Shown here: one piece after another, positions 36,901 to 46,572 of the stretch
How positions within the stretch are numbered: the first letter of the stretch is position 1
How the letters are laid out: the number at the start of each line of letters is the position of its first letter
Assembly (NCBI RefSeq): GCF_000471625.1
Contig: NZ_AUSW01000015.1
Location: forward strand, 243,928-307,927
DNA: 64,000 bases
Direction: 5' to 3'
Origin: Psychrobacter aquaticus CMS 56
GTDB lineage: Bacteria; Pseudomonadota; Gammaproteobacteria; Pseudomonadales; Moraxellaceae
Translations under genes and position numbers: made by a program
The notes under the pieces: generated by a model
The model's input: the letters and a program-made list of their open reading frames with translations, nothing else
What the model was told of the DNA's origin: nothing
The model's database searches: none

Positions 36901-37662
36901 TTGGGACTGAATATAGAGACAACACGCAGCACAATTTTTATCTTTGATACACAATTACATTCCTTGATACCTAATCTGTTTTTAAATGAGGGTAAATTTA
37001 TAGGAGCGGAAAACGTCATAACTACTGCTCCCTCTATAACATGGTTAAATTATGTAGTTAACTCAGAGGAGGGTCAGAAAAAATCGTCATTAAAAGCATG
37101 GATATCTAATGCTGATACAGAAGGATGGACTTTAAAGACGATTATTGATAGGTATACTGATAATAATACATTTGAAAATTATAATATAGACTTAAATACT
37201 AGCCATTATTTGCCAACAAGCTTACAGAATAGTAAATTGGCTTTGATTACTGCTCATGGAGGTACTACTGGAAAAAGTAACTATTTTTCATCAGTTAGCG
37301 ATGAAGGGGGATTCAAAGTTCATTATCAAAATTTTGCACAAAATTTACGTAATTGTGATGTCGTTATTCTATTTGTCTGTAATGCTGGAAGGTTCAATAA
37401 CCATCCTTATTTATCAACTACAATCAGCTTACAGAAAGAACTATTGAGAAATGGGTGTGAAACTATTATTGCTTCACCTTGGCCATTAGATGCAATGATG
37501 ACACCAAACTGGTTTGAATATTTCTTACGAAGATGGGTTGATGATGCTTTAACAGTTGCCGAAGCTGTTTTTCAAACCAACAAGCACTTCTATACTAGAG
37601 ATTATGAGGCCGATAAATACTTAGCTTTAAGTGTATTTGGAAATCCATTTAAAAAATACTAA
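33907..37662 (+). CDS. Large CHAT-protease protein with uncharacterised N-terminal half
   Basis: The 1251-residue C-terminal region (about 1000-1251) is a CHAT domain, a caspase-like cysteine protease fold. The catalytic His is H1117 in LITAHGG and the Cys is C1158 in LFVCNAGR; the usual end ALSVFGNP is present. Residues about 230-900 are helical and TPR-like (for example ALTDDYFYLAKISDLSEGL). Residues 1-220 look alpha/beta and I do not recognise them. CHAT proteases act in bacterial suicide or caspase-like defence and in Craspase, where Csx29 is activated by a CRISPR effector, but no CRISPR gene is here. It starts 41 bp after the IS3 relic and is convergent with the Avs3-like pair. Very AT-rich, suggesting transfer. 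Confidence 0.85.
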   Translation: MDITSQNKNIYQFFQQRIDSGIDLPLPDNMDLFFWGDEKNINIYIDTLISYSALIQISDSEYLYKKIIIINTNLNIDIEKIETHYNSILKDKLTLEFITASYFNTSELESIIDSMENAFVIVLNTEKYLPSDYDPKLTQILNGKKLTDFELRYLNVANTVLSFENRGSSNFIVFDTQLYMLDLDFISPLYEIEALSICGFTNTMKNKEQDIKLKIQNMIDDNAIAELIEYINNLEGIDDKDFLKLQVYSQLMDDRGFFKKEIDSLFESINKNNLSSHHYLKLAEISKNLYTKETTIGLLKQALALTDDYFYLAKISDLSEGLNDEIYFEVISKIVTLFPESNKAKLYKINEMIKSKNYEDAYNFSLNNSFEQEFIDYMLYLKDNINELDTNPYVFFTKAIESIHDRYLVSLLHITKEKLLSEGKYIELYHLILNHRDYFDNIFVYSQLVSLAKILLSKPHEEIGVDSDLLLDILEYVFELTNTENQSITYVKDKLAELVDYASNYGYGFAFIVSYIYNKFTSDGFVLTDIDEIDRSSITTDINTLKKETKSICDEIFSTGTLIIGEYHAFPQNVIPEQKVVDDIIRRQFYGVFDNLKQNIEEINEEIENVNYAFSLIHNLARFSSFKNSDLHFLRVVLSVMTLKHDSQKIRDYLQYLLFTPKTLERKKIGLLGYADVSHRINDTDEALTCLALSMEDGEISVNSYYLTGILTARILRDLDFNDKALKVLEIVERNIGDFNRDILDSTANEIKSIRLAVKFKTYIRQVDTDITKLISLLPELLEFYENELKLHHDIKPSLTLAIQSYKMLQDKEVDTQKFDDFFRKLDSTNSKLPDFLSALINGDFNFIFNLYLKQEGRYSEKSSEDFTKLKTLSHMYLNDINNKNEYEILFCLEILAEHAIRDRYSYQIDAPIKPFATIDEYIASVNNLRRDADIIYLGLNQINQLVIAKIRESIIEIEKSNTFNLDAFIEWNKSFPKQYGYYDANEEPNLFYDSIELLGLNIETTRSTIFIFDTQLHSLIPNLFLNEGKFIGAENVITTAPSITWLNYVVNSEEGQKKSSLKAWISNADTEGWTLKTIIDRYTDNNTFENYNIDLNTSHYLPTSLQNSKLALITAHGGTTGKSNYFSSVSDEGGFKVHYQNFAQNLRNCDVVILFVCNAGRFNNHPYLSTTISLQKELLRNGCETIIASPWPLDAMMTPNWFEYFLRRWVDDALTVAEAVFQTNKHFYTRDYEADKYLALSVFGNPFKKY

Positions 37663-37743
37663 GGTATGTGTCATCAATTAGTTTAATGAGATAGGTTGTA
37701 CAAATATCGTCAACGAATTTTTAGTATAGACTCGGCATGTGCT

Positions 37744-38472
37744 TCAAAGTTTCGTAGCTGGTTGCTGCTTTTCCAAGTCTGATATTTCATCTTCAATAGC
37801 CCTCATAACACTTTCACTTAAGGATCTGAACTCTTCCATAGTTGCGAGCTTACCTCTCAAAGACTCTATTTTATCTTGGTTCGCTTTAGACTCATCTTCA
37901 TCTGGATAAAGGAATCTAATATTAACAACGGGGTCTTCTAAGGGCTGTGCTATTTCATTAAGCCAGCTCTTGGTATCTTCATCTATAGTTTCTTTAATGG
38001 CTTGGTCAATACAAAAATATATAAGGATACGGGCAGTTTTATCTAAAACCTTCGACATTTTAAGCCAATTGTTCAAATCCTTGTCATCCTTATCTGAAGA
38101 GAGCTGAGCAAATGGATTAGATAAGTATCTATTGTTTTGATTATTAGGATTTAGCGAAACCAATGTTTCTAAAATGGGTTCAAGATTTTCAAATGGACGT
38201 TTACCATCAGGAAATGACGAGTGTCTTTCCCAAAGGCTAAGTATAATGTCAAAGCACTCTTGCTTAGTATCCTCATTATCAGTTTGTTCAGCTAATAATA
38301 TTTTTTCAGCGATATAGTTACACATCCATGCTGTTATCTCATCAACTTCATTGTCTCTGAAATTATCAATTAAACGCTTACCTAAGTTGATAACGCTTTG
38401 TTGTGTCTCTAAGCTTTCCATCTGCAGATAAGAGGAAGGTTTTGCTGTATGGCGGGATGTATCCGAGGTCAT
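37744..38472 (-). CDS. Unknown small protein overlapping the Avs3-like gene
   Basis: The frame is open from 38535, but the ATG at 38472 (MTSDTSRHTAKPSS) has GGAG 8 nt upstream, so I start there (242 residues). It overlaps the 3' end of the large Avs3-like gene by 95 bp in another frame, which implies translational coupling. The protein is acidic and helical, with no signal or membrane segment. It ends in a likely coiled coil (about residues 195-240, SLRGKLATMEEFRSLSES). I recognise no domain. Its position suggests a partner or regulator of the STAND protein; some AVAST loci do have a small second gene. Confidence 0.7.
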   Translation of the reverse strand: MTSDTSRHTAKPSSYLQMESLETQQSVINLGKRLIDNFRDNEVDEITAWMCNYIAEKILLAEQTDNEDTKQECFDIILSLWERHSSFPDGKRPFENLEPILETLVSLNPNNQNNRYLSNPFAQLSSDKDDKDLNNWLKMSKVLDKTARILIYFCIDQAIKETIDEDTKSWLNEIAQPLEDPVVNIRFLYPDEDESKANQDKIESLRGKLATMEEFRSLSESVMRAIEDEISDLEKQQPATKL

Positions 38473-41400
38473 CGTCATTACTCCATCTACTGAATGAGTC
38501 TTTATATCTTCTTTTAATGTCAACTTGTATGGCAACTTCTACGTTCATTTGCTTGCATATGAGGGTCAATAAATCTAAAGATGCTAACGCTTGATTACCA
38601 TTTCTTATATAGTCGTCATTATGACTTGGGTTATCCTCGCTCCAATATCTGCTTTGTAAGCATGGCTTAGCATCAAGTTGCCAGTCTTTCATATCACGAC
38701 TATGAGTACAATCAATTACTTGGGTAATATCAGAATGCAACTTAAATGGCTGTATTCTCCTGACGCCACCAAGGGAGGGATCCTTAGAGCCAACACCGTA
38801 TTTCTGTCTATCTAACTCAAGTAATTTTACTGCTGTAAATACTTTGTCGTCATGTCCATCATTGATCGAGCAAAAGTCATAGAGAAAGCATCTATGGATA
38901 TAGTTCTCATGATTGATAGTAGTGTGCAGTAAAGACTGACTAAAACGCTTGGATACTAGTATGCTTTTAAATGAGACGCGTTCGATTCTACTATGTTCAA
39001 CCTCTTCCCATTCGCCTTCTACATTCAACCAAGTATCATTACCTTGAGTGCTAAGTAGTAAATCAATAAAATCACTCTCTTGTATTTGCCATTGCCATTC
39101 TTCACTGTCATCTGCAAACACCCAATCTCTTCTATCGATAGGTATATAGTCTCTGCTTTCTGACAACAACTTAAGATTATCATCTAGTAATAGGTGTCCA
39201 TCCAACCATTCTAACCAAGACGATTTTTCGTGATAGCTGACCTGAACAACTGGCATGGCTTCAATTAATTTTGAAGCTACCGCAAACATCAAATGATAAG
39301 AGATATAAAAACCATAACTATCAATATCGGGGTAGTCACCACCTCTGCCATACATATCGTACTGACGTGAATGGCTATTTAGTTTTTTCCAAAGATTTTG
39401 TCTACTGTCATTCGTCCATTTACCATCAAGTACCATCTCCCATTCATTAAATAGAATATCTTTTGCTATATCTTCTACTTGTTTTGTTGAAATACCAAAT
39501 ACGCTTCCGAGAGGTGAAAGCCAAGATTTATCAAAATCATATCCAAAATGGAATTCAGGTAGGGTGACGTTAAACTCCCCATCCTTGTGCCATGGTGAAT
39601 TTGTACTGTAAGTATATTTGTTGTCGTCAGCTTGAGGTAGTTGAGATACGCATTTCTGCTTGATAGCACTTAAAGCTGTCTCATTGAGACTATCAGGACA
39701 CTTCTTGTATATTTGCAAGCATATTTGTTTAGCGTAGTATTGAAGTAAGACACCTTGATTGTTATCTAACGTTATAGAGGTGAAAGTTGTCATATATTTA
39801 ACTAACAGATCTACTTCTATTTGAACACAACGCGTCAATGCAACTAACAGATACAGTTTGGCATGTAGCTCGTAGAAATCATAAGCTGGTGGAATAAAAA
39901 TATCTAACACTCCATTAGATAGACAATCCATCAGTAAGTCTATTTCCTCATAACATTTCAATTGATATAATCGTATTACTGCATGTACAGCTCGCCAGCG
40001 CTCCTCTACAAAAGGCGATCCTAGGTTTGCATAGATATAATTAACTATTGCATGCTCTATACTGGTCGGTAATAGAAACTCATCATTCCATACGCCGTCT
40101 GCATATTCTGAATCGATATATTTTTCAAAACGAGAGAGACCGAAGTCTACCAAGTCTTTAGCTTCTGCAATAGTTAGTTGCGATGCATAATAACGCGCAA
40201 ACTGAAAAAGTGAACCTGCATCCTCAACCAGTCCAGTTTCAGACAATCCTTTGGTTGCTCCTAGACGAATCGCTTCTCTAGAAGTCTCATTAATGATAAA
40301 GGAACCTAAGAAGTTTTTCTCGTAACGATTATTATGTGTGAAATTAATAGGAAATCTAGAAGCTAAGTGACTTATCAAGATAGACCAGTGACTCAATAAA
40401 GCGGGTCGAGCTTTCCATTGTTCTGGGATAGCTTCGAAGGCGTCCCTTATCTCATGAAAGCTTAATTCTTCTGAATTGACAACTATATCTAAAAAAACTA
40501 GTGACTTTCTAGAACTTACCTGCTCAAAGCAACCTTGCCAAAAATAATCATCATACTGTCTAGACCTTCTGTTATCTTTAAAAATAGTAAAAGCCTCTCT
40601 AAAGCCATTCTTTGTTAGAATATCTACATGGCCGTAGCGTTTTAGCCAGTTCTGAGTTTTTTCGCTGTTATCTTTCTTTTTAGAGAAATTATCAATAGGT
40701 ACCATATTAAAATCATTTTTTTCATCCATCTCATTTAATCGTTCTAAATCATTTAATTCATTATTGCTTAAACTGTACTGGCTCGCTATGTCTTCGATGG
40801 TGTTCCAATCTCTACCGACACGGCCTTTAACTCTTAAATCTCTAATCACATGATCAAGCATAGTCTGCTGACTCTGATTATCAGGTGTCATAGCAACGAT
40901 CTTATCAAAAAAATCTACCAAACTATTATTAAAACTGAATGCTGTGAATGCCCATAAGTTAATCGGATTAATCTCTTCAATGTTTAGAACACCATTGACG
41001 AGGTTTGAAATACCAATCCATCCAACATTACGCTCTTTCCATCTACTTGCTATTGCCAACGTTGTTAAAGGCGATAACTTTAAGCAAGTAGAGAATATTT
41101 GTCTCTCATCCCAATAGTTTTGCCCTGTATCAGAGTCACCGATCAGCTCTGCCACGCGCATGTAACGATGGGCAAGCTTTGGACTATATAGTTTGTCTTC
41201 AACGCTACGCTGAGCTATAGCAGATATTGCTTCCCATCTATGGGCTACTTCATTGCCAAAATTTGTGGCTTTTTTTAAGCCCATATCGAAATAAACTGAT
41301 GCGGCGTCTGTATCGATAGCTAATATTGCTCTAGCAAAACTTATATAACTATCGGAATACGTCTCTGGTGACTCTTCAATATCAAACTTGTTTAAAAGTT

Positions 41401-44400
41401 TGTGTAAGTCAGACTCAAAGAAATCAACTAATTCTTCAAGCTCCGGATGTTGACAACTAGCACTTAGAAAATAAAAATTATTCTGAAAGCTACGTTTGAT
41501 TGTGTCTGTCTTAAGTTGTTTGGTAAATATATCTATAAATAAGTCGGATTGTCCAAAGAGTATGATCTCAAACTTTGCTTTAGTTGCTAAATAAGCTTTA
41601 GGGTCGTAATCTTGATAATAACTAGAATGCGGCTTGGTAAAAACCTCTTCGTTCTTATTCAAGTTACCTAAGCTTATAATGTTTAATCCACTAAGTACTT
41701 TTATCCTTAAAATATACAGTGGTAAAAACTCATTGATTAGAGCACAGCTATCTTTAAACTCCTTTTCTGACTCGTAGTCTTTTTTATCATCCCTTTGAAA
41801 GCATTTTTTAATAAATGCCTCACGATCTACCTTAAAGTTATCTTGAAAACTTGCTTGTAAGGATAAAAAACGTAAGAAACTCTCTACTTCGTCCCCATGA
41901 GCTCTTATTTCTGAAAGAGCGTATAAATTGGGTAGACTATAGTAATAGTTTAAACCTCTTCTAATATTTTTGATCGGTAGCTTCTCTACCAAACATGCTT
42001 CGAAAAAAGATAAGAAAGTATTGTTAGAATAAGAGCTTTTCTCAAAGCTATGCTGATTATGCTTATTAAGTCGTGTTTTAGAGTTAATGATTAGATTAAG
42101 ACATCGTGTCAAGCATTCTCGTGGCGGTGTTATACCTACTTGCATAAGTGCTTCAGTTACTGCAAGTATAAAATTAGGATCACTCTTACCATGAGCCGCC
42201 ATTTTACAAACAGTATTTATATCGCCTTTATTAATTAGCCTCTTTACAAATGGTAAAGTGATACGGTAGATACTTTGTAGCGGTCTAAAACGCAAAAAGC
42301 AGTCCACACAATATACATAACCATAAATATTGAAACGTGCTGAGGTAAGCTCTACGATATCAATGTCGTCAATCTGTTCATAGAAATGCCCATCCGTATC
42401 TTCATTGTGCTTAGCTCTTTTTTCAAAATAGCGGCGTAAAAAGTGTTCAGCAGAACGCAGATAAACTGTAGCCTGTCCTTTTGAATCGGGTAAGCTTGCG
42501 AGTAATGACGCCGAATACACTAACTCAGAGCCTTGCCACTTTCCTCTTATGACCTTTTTGTGGGCTAGTTCCGTTATTCTGCCTTCTGATAGATTTTGAG
42601 TGACTAAATCAATATTATTTTTGAGTACTTCATTTTGACGCTCGTTACTAGCAATTTCTTCACCCGCTAATAATGCGAGCTTAGTAGCGTCATAAATACG
42701 ATTAACTTTTAGTGAGGCTTTGAAAGCATACTGTAAACGTGTGATCTTAATTAGGCTCTTATCGTATGGACTGCCTTCAGGTAAATATTCATTAGACAGT
42801 GCCAATGCCACTAATTCATCATACTTTTCAGACTTATGAAGTAATATGGGTAGAGCTTCAGCAATATATGGGCTAACGATATCAAGGCGTTTGATAGCAT
42901 TAATATAGTTTGATATTTGATCTTTGGTTGCACTAAAGTTGTCTTGAAACCATTTTTCGGTAGGTTCGTCCCGAAACTGAACAGCGTGGTCTGTTAGCCA
43001 TAAAGGACGTCCTAAATCTGCTACAAAGCTTTTTACTAAATCTACTGGAACACTTGCAATAGTAGCTAATACGGATAAAGGAATAAAGGGTGGCAAGGTT
43101 GCCAACCCTATACAAATGCTATCGATGTCCTGTCTAAAAGCTGATGGGAAATCGTTTTTCAAATTGTTAATAGCTTCTTCTAATTGTCTTTCTATTAAGT
43201 CTTCAACAGTTATAGTTATTGAATTAAAAGATAAAAGCAATTCGTGCAATGACTCATGACTCAAAACCAGTGCATTGGCTTGAACCCGAGGGTTACCATC
43301 TGTCAAACTATTAAACTCTTCTGCTTGCGCTGCATTTACATCAGCATAATGTTGTTGAAGATTTTTTAGCGTTTCTTCAATGGTAAAGGGTGATAGCTCT
43401 AGTGGTACGATAGAGCTTGGTGGATCAAGTAGCTCCAACCTTTCAGGCCTACAGGTAAAAACCAACCGACAATTATCGGGCACATCTTCCTTTAAAAGCT
43501 GATTAGCAAAGCAACTTTCATTGAACTCATCTGCCGCCATCACGGCGTTATCTACAGCATCAAATACGATGACCAGTAATGCTTGAGGATGATCGGCTAT
43601 TAAGTTGCTACAAGCTTCATTTATCCTGCCTAGAAACTGACGAATCCAATGTTCATCAGGCTCATTTCTAGTAGGGATAATTTGTAGGCAATATCCATCT
43701 TTGGCTAATTCATTGATAACCTGCGTCATTGCATTTTTAACAGTATGTCGTTTTTCGCTGGTCTTACGATAGCCTCCGTTACCAAAGCAGTCATAAGCAA
43801 TCACTATATTAGGTATAGGTAAAATATTAACTAAATTACTGCTTAGAATTGACTTGCCTATACCCCCTGATGCCGTGATGATAGTGTGAGTGTTAGTAGA
43901 TTGAATACTATTGATTATGGTGTTTTGCTGTTGGCGAGGAACATAGTTGTTTGGAAGGGCTTCAAATTTTGGTGGTGCAGGGAAAAAGTCATTAATATCA
44001 GTAATATTAAACGCTTCAAGAATGTCCTCTTTTTTTATCGTGTTACTCTTATTCGGTTCTAAGCGTTCCCAAACTGTTGCTACCAATAAATGTTCCATAT
44101 CGGTAACGTTCTTTGATATCCAAATTCTAGATAGTTCTTTATGAATATTTTGCTTTTGTACGTTAAGATTGCCTTCGATATCATACAAATTAAGATGTGA
44201 ACAAAAATCTCTTAAATTTGTTTCATTAAGCTTTGTATATTTTTTTAATGTATTGACAGAACGAGTATCTGCAGTAAGCCCTTTAGCAAGGTTATCGACA
44301 GTTATTTTAAATTTAGGGCATATTTTTCTATTGGTTATTATAGTAAATTCAAAATCTGCATAGTCTTTACTATCTTTTGTATCTACAAACCTTTGAGAAA

Positions 44401-44692
44401 ATCCAACAATAGTATCTTTGAGATCGGATATCTTAAAGTCTTCATCGGCTCTAACAGTAGAGTGTTTTAGCTGAAAGTATTCTACTGACTTTTCACCATT
44501 AGCTGACTCCCTATACTCGGCTAAATCAACAACATTTTCACCACCTTGATTAAAATCGTCAGAGCCTTCTATCGTAATATGAGTCAAATCAGTATCGAAA
44601 TCTAATAACTTTAAGCATCTTTTGACAGCCCAGCGATAGTGAAAAATATCACCAGCTCTTGAAAAATTAATGGATGTTGCATTCTGATTCAT
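38378..44692 (-). CDS. Avs3-like STAND NTPase with N-terminal Cap4-type nuclease
   Basis: A giant protein of about 2104 residues, started at the ATG at 44692 (MNQNATSINFSRAG); a TTG 18 bp upstream is an alternative. Numbered from that TTG, residues 1-220 resemble the Cap4/DUF4297 double-strand DNA endonuclease with D62, E77 and Q80-x-K82 (VVDLAEY, EYFQLKHS). A STAND/NACHT-like ATPase follows with Walker A TASGGIGKS at about 279-287 and Walker B LLVIVFDAVDN at about 378-388. The remaining roughly 1500 residues are helical repeats. Avs3 proteins sense the phage terminase large subunit, tetramerise and degrade DNA. The match to Avs3 rests on architecture and length. Confidence 0.85.
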   Translation of the reverse strand: MNQNATSINFSRAGDIFHYRWAVKRCLKLLDFDTDLTHITIEGSDDFNQGGENVVDLAEYRESANGEKSVEYFQLKHSTVRADEDFKISDLKDTIVGFSQRFVDTKDSKDYADFEFTIITNRKICPKFKITVDNLAKGLTADTRSVNTLKKYTKLNETNLRDFCSHLNLYDIEGNLNVQKQNIHKELSRIWISKNVTDMEHLLVATVWERLEPNKSNTIKKEDILEAFNITDINDFFPAPPKFEALPNNYVPRQQQNTIINSIQSTNTHTIITASGGIGKSILSSNLVNILPIPNIVIAYDCFGNGGYRKTSEKRHTVKNAMTQVINELAKDGYCLQIIPTRNEPDEHWIRQFLGRINEACSNLIADHPQALLVIVFDAVDNAVMAADEFNESCFANQLLKEDVPDNCRLVFTCRPERLELLDPPSSIVPLELSPFTIEETLKNLQQHYADVNAAQAEEFNSLTDGNPRVQANALVLSHESLHELLLSFNSITITVEDLIERQLEEAINNLKNDFPSAFRQDIDSICIGLATLPPFIPLSVLATIASVPVDLVKSFVADLGRPLWLTDHAVQFRDEPTEKWFQDNFSATKDQISNYINAIKRLDIVSPYIAEALPILLHKSEKYDELVALALSNEYLPEGSPYDKSLIKITRLQYAFKASLKVNRIYDATKLALLAGEEIASNERQNEVLKNNIDLVTQNLSEGRITELAHKKVIRGKWQGSELVYSASLLASLPDSKGQATVYLRSAEHFLRRYFEKRAKHNEDTDGHFYEQIDDIDIVELTSARFNIYGYVYCVDCFLRFRPLQSIYRITLPFVKRLINKGDINTVCKMAAHGKSDPNFILAVTEALMQVGITPPRECLTRCLNLIINSKTRLNKHNQHSFEKSSYSNNTFLSFFEACLVEKLPIKNIRRGLNYYYSLPNLYALSEIRAHGDEVESFLRFLSLQASFQDNFKVDREAFIKKCFQRDDKKDYESEKEFKDSCALINEFLPLYILRIKVLSGLNIISLGNLNKNEEVFTKPHSSYYQDYDPKAYLATKAKFEIILFGQSDLFIDIFTKQLKTDTIKRSFQNNFYFLSASCQHPELEELVDFFESDLHKLLNKFDIEESPETYSDSYISFARAILAIDTDAASVYFDMGLKKATNFGNEVAHRWEAISAIAQRSVEDKLYSPKLAHRYMRVAELIGDSDTGQNYWDERQIFSTCLKLSPLTTLAIASRWKERNVGWIGISNLVNGVLNIEEINPINLWAFTAFSFNNSLVDFFDKIVAMTPDNQSQQTMLDHVIRDLRVKGRVGRDWNTIEDIASQYSLSNNELNDLERLNEMDEKNDFNMVPIDNFSKKKDNSEKTQNWLKRYGHVDILTKNGFREAFTIFKDNRRSRQYDDYFWQGCFEQVSSRKSLVFLDIVVNSEELSFHEIRDAFEAIPEQWKARPALLSHWSILISHLASRFPINFTHNNRYEKNFLGSFIINETSREAIRLGATKGLSETGLVEDAGSLFQFARYYASQLTIAEAKDLVDFGLSRFEKYIDSEYADGVWNDEFLLPTSIEHAIVNYIYANLGSPFVEERWRAVHAVIRLYQLKCYEEIDLLMDCLSNGVLDIFIPPAYDFYELHAKLYLLVALTRCVQIEVDLLVKYMTTFTSITLDNNQGVLLQYYAKQICLQIYKKCPDSLNETALSAIKQKCVSQLPQADDNKYTYSTNSPWHKDGEFNVTLPEFHFGYDFDKSWLSPLGSVFGISTKQVEDIAKDILFNEWEMVLDGKWTNDSRQNLWKKLNSHSRQYDMYGRGGDYPDIDSYGFYISYHLMFAVASKLIEAMPVVQVSYHEKSSWLEWLDGHLLLDDNLKLLSESRDYIPIDRRDWVFADDSEEWQWQIQESDFIDLLLSTQGNDTWLNVEGEWEEVEHSRIERVSFKSILVSKRFSQSLLHTTINHENYIHRCFLYDFCSINDGHDDKVFTAVKLLELDRQKYGVGSKDPSLGGVRRIQPFKLHSDITQVIDCTHSRDMKDWQLDAKPCLQSRYWSEDNPSHNDDYIRNGNQALASLDLLTLICKQMNVEVAIQVDIKRRYKDSFSRWSNDDDLGYIPPYSKTFLLSADGKLRDTTKRYQLR

Positions 44693-44710
44693 AGAAAATG
44701 ATTCGTCCAA

Positions 44711-45030
44711 TATAATAGTTGAAAAAAGCTAGGAAACATTTCATGACTTGCAAATTACTATTTGAATTCAAATATACCAACACCCTACAAAAATTGATAG
44801 GTAAAAACTATACTAAACGTCATTAGATGTCGCAATCAACCAAATCAACCCTGAAAAAATATCCAACAATAGCTTAAAGTAGCTCTACCAAAGCAAAAGC
44901 TTAAGATATCGTATTACAGATCGATATCTGGTGAGAGCGAGCGGGTTATATGATAAATTACTACTCAGAATATTAAGCACTGAACATGCCAGCCATTTAC
45001 GACTGAAAATAAAGAAGGAAGTGAGGCGAT
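44711..45030. other. Divergent intergenic region between the Avs3-like gene and mod
   Basis: About 320 bp, AT-rich, with both promoters. AGATATCG at 44904-44911 and CGATATCT at 44922-44929 form a perfect 8-bp inverted repeat, and TTTGAATTCAAA is a palindrome near 44761. Either could be a regulator site. No gene is seen. Confidence 0.5.
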
Positions 45031-46572
45031 ATGCCTATATTGAATTGGTTGAATAAAGAACAAGCGTTGATCACATCGCGTGACTGTCCGTATCGTCTGT
45101 TAGAGTTGGTACCGGAATTATCGTATGGAGAGTCAGATACTGACAATATGCTCATTCAAGGCGATAACCTCGATGCATTGAAGGCGCTCATTCCTACGCA
45201 TTCAGGGAAGGTAAAGTGCATCTTTATTGATCCGCCTTATAACACCAAAAGTGCTTTTGAACACTATGATGATAATTTAGAGCACAGCAAATGGCTATCC
45301 ATGATGTATCCACGCTTAGAGCTATTGCATCAGCTACTATCTGAAGATGGCTCTATTTGGATAACTTTGAATGATAACGAGGCGCACTATTTAAAAGTAA
45401 TGTGCGATGAGATTTTTGGAAGAAATAACTTTATTTCAAATTCAATTTGGCAAAAAAAATATGCTGCATCCAATGATGCAAAGTCTCTAAGTGAAGATCA
45501 TGATCATGTGATTATTTATGCTAAGTCAAAAACAAACTGGACTCCTAATAAATTAAAAAGAAATCTTGAGTCTAATAAAGCGTATAAAAATCCTGATAAT
45601 GATTCTAGAGGTTTATGGAGAGCGGATAACTACAAATGTAATAAAAGCTCAAAAGAAAGGCCGAATTTATATTACGCGATCATACAACCCGAAACAGGTA
45701 AAGAAATTTGGCCCTCTAAGACTGCTGTTTGGCGTTACAACTATGAAACTCATCAGCGTCATGTGAAAGAAAATTCAATCTGGTGGGGAAAAGATGGTAC
45801 GAATAGCACTCCAGCTTTTAAAAGATTTCTTAGCACTGTTGATGATACAACGACACCTCAGTCTGTTTGGCTCTGGCAAGAGGTAGGTCATAATCAAGAT
45901 GCTAAAAGAGAAGTAATGAAGTTAAATCCAGATTCACCGTTTTCCACCCCTAAACCTGAAAAGCTTATTCAACGAATAATTCATATCGCTTCAAACGAAG
46001 GGGACTTAGTGCTTGATTCATTTCTTGGGTCTGCTACTACCTCCGCTGTTGCTATGAAAATGAACCGTAGGTTCATCGGCATCGAGCTTGGTGAACATGC
46101 AGTTACACACGCTCAACCACGCTTAAAAGAAGTAGCTGATGGTGAGCAAGGTGGTATTTCAGAAGACGTTAATTGGAAAGGTGGTAGTGGCTTCAAATTC
46201 TACCGCTTAGGTGAAGTAATATTTAATGAAAATGGTTCCTTAAGAGAAGGTATCAGCTTTGATGCACTTGCTTCGCACATTTGGTATGGCGATACTAGGC
46301 AGGCGCTCCAGCAATCATCGAAATCACCGCTACTCGGTGTACATAATGGCGTTGCTTATTACCTACTTTATAACGGTATTTTAGGTGATAAACGTCCTAA
46401 CAGTGGCAACGTACTCACATCAAAAGTGCTAACCATACTGCCACCTCACCCTGAAGATCCAGAAAATGGTAAAAAAGTCATCTATGGTGAGACGAGCCGA
46501 ATGGGAGACGCTCGCCTCAAGAGTGAAAATATTATATTTAAGCAAATACCATACGATGTGAAAGGAAGATAA
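45031..46572 (+). CDS. mod: Type III restriction-modification methyltransferase (Mod)
   Basis: Mod adds a methyl group to adenine N6 and supplies sequence recognition for the type III complex. The 513-residue protein has the beta-class order of motifs: catalytic DPPY at 67-70 (FIDPPYNTKSAFEHY), then a variable target-recognition region, then the SAM motif DSFLGSATT (F331-L-G-S) and RRFIGIELGEH. Length is at the short end for Mod (about 500-700). No simple-sequence repeat tract suggests phase variation. AGTGAGGCGAT lies before the ATG, and the res gene starts right at its stop, so the two form an operon. Confidence 0.92.
   Translation: MPILNWLNKEQALITSRDCPYRLLELVPELSYGESDTDNMLIQGDNLDALKALIPTHSGKVKCIFIDPPYNTKSAFEHYDDNLEHSKWLSMMYPRLELLHQLLSEDGSIWITLNDNEAHYLKVMCDEIFGRNNFISNSIWQKKYAASNDAKSLSEDHDHVIIYAKSKTNWTPNKLKRNLESNKAYKNPDNDSRGLWRADNYKCNKSSKERPNLYYAIIQPETGKEIWPSKTAVWRYNYETHQRHVKENSIWWGKDGTNSTPAFKRFLSTVDDTTTPQSVWLWQEVGHNQDAKREVMKLNPDSPFSTPKPEKLIQRIIHIASNEGDLVLDSFLGSATTSAVAMKMNRRFIGIELGEHAVTHAQPRLKEVADGEQGGISEDVNWKGGSGFKFYRLGEVIFNENGSLREGISFDALASHIWYGDTRQALQQSSKSPLLGVHNGVAYYLLYNGILGDKRPNSGNVLTSKVLTILPPHPEDPENGKKVIYGETSRMGDARLKSENIIFKQIPYDVKGR

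Noticed and set aside
33907..37662. Craspase (CRISPR type III-E with a TPR-CHAT protease)
   Set aside because: No Cas7-11-like effector, no cas genes and no CRISPR repeats anywhere in the window.
39475..39669. Short open frames inside the large Avs-like genes on either strand
   Set aside because: They lie within long, clearly coding frames and lack start signals or recognisable motifs.
45031..46572. Phase-variable mod gene
   Set aside because: I found no simple tandem repeat tract in the gene or its promoter region.
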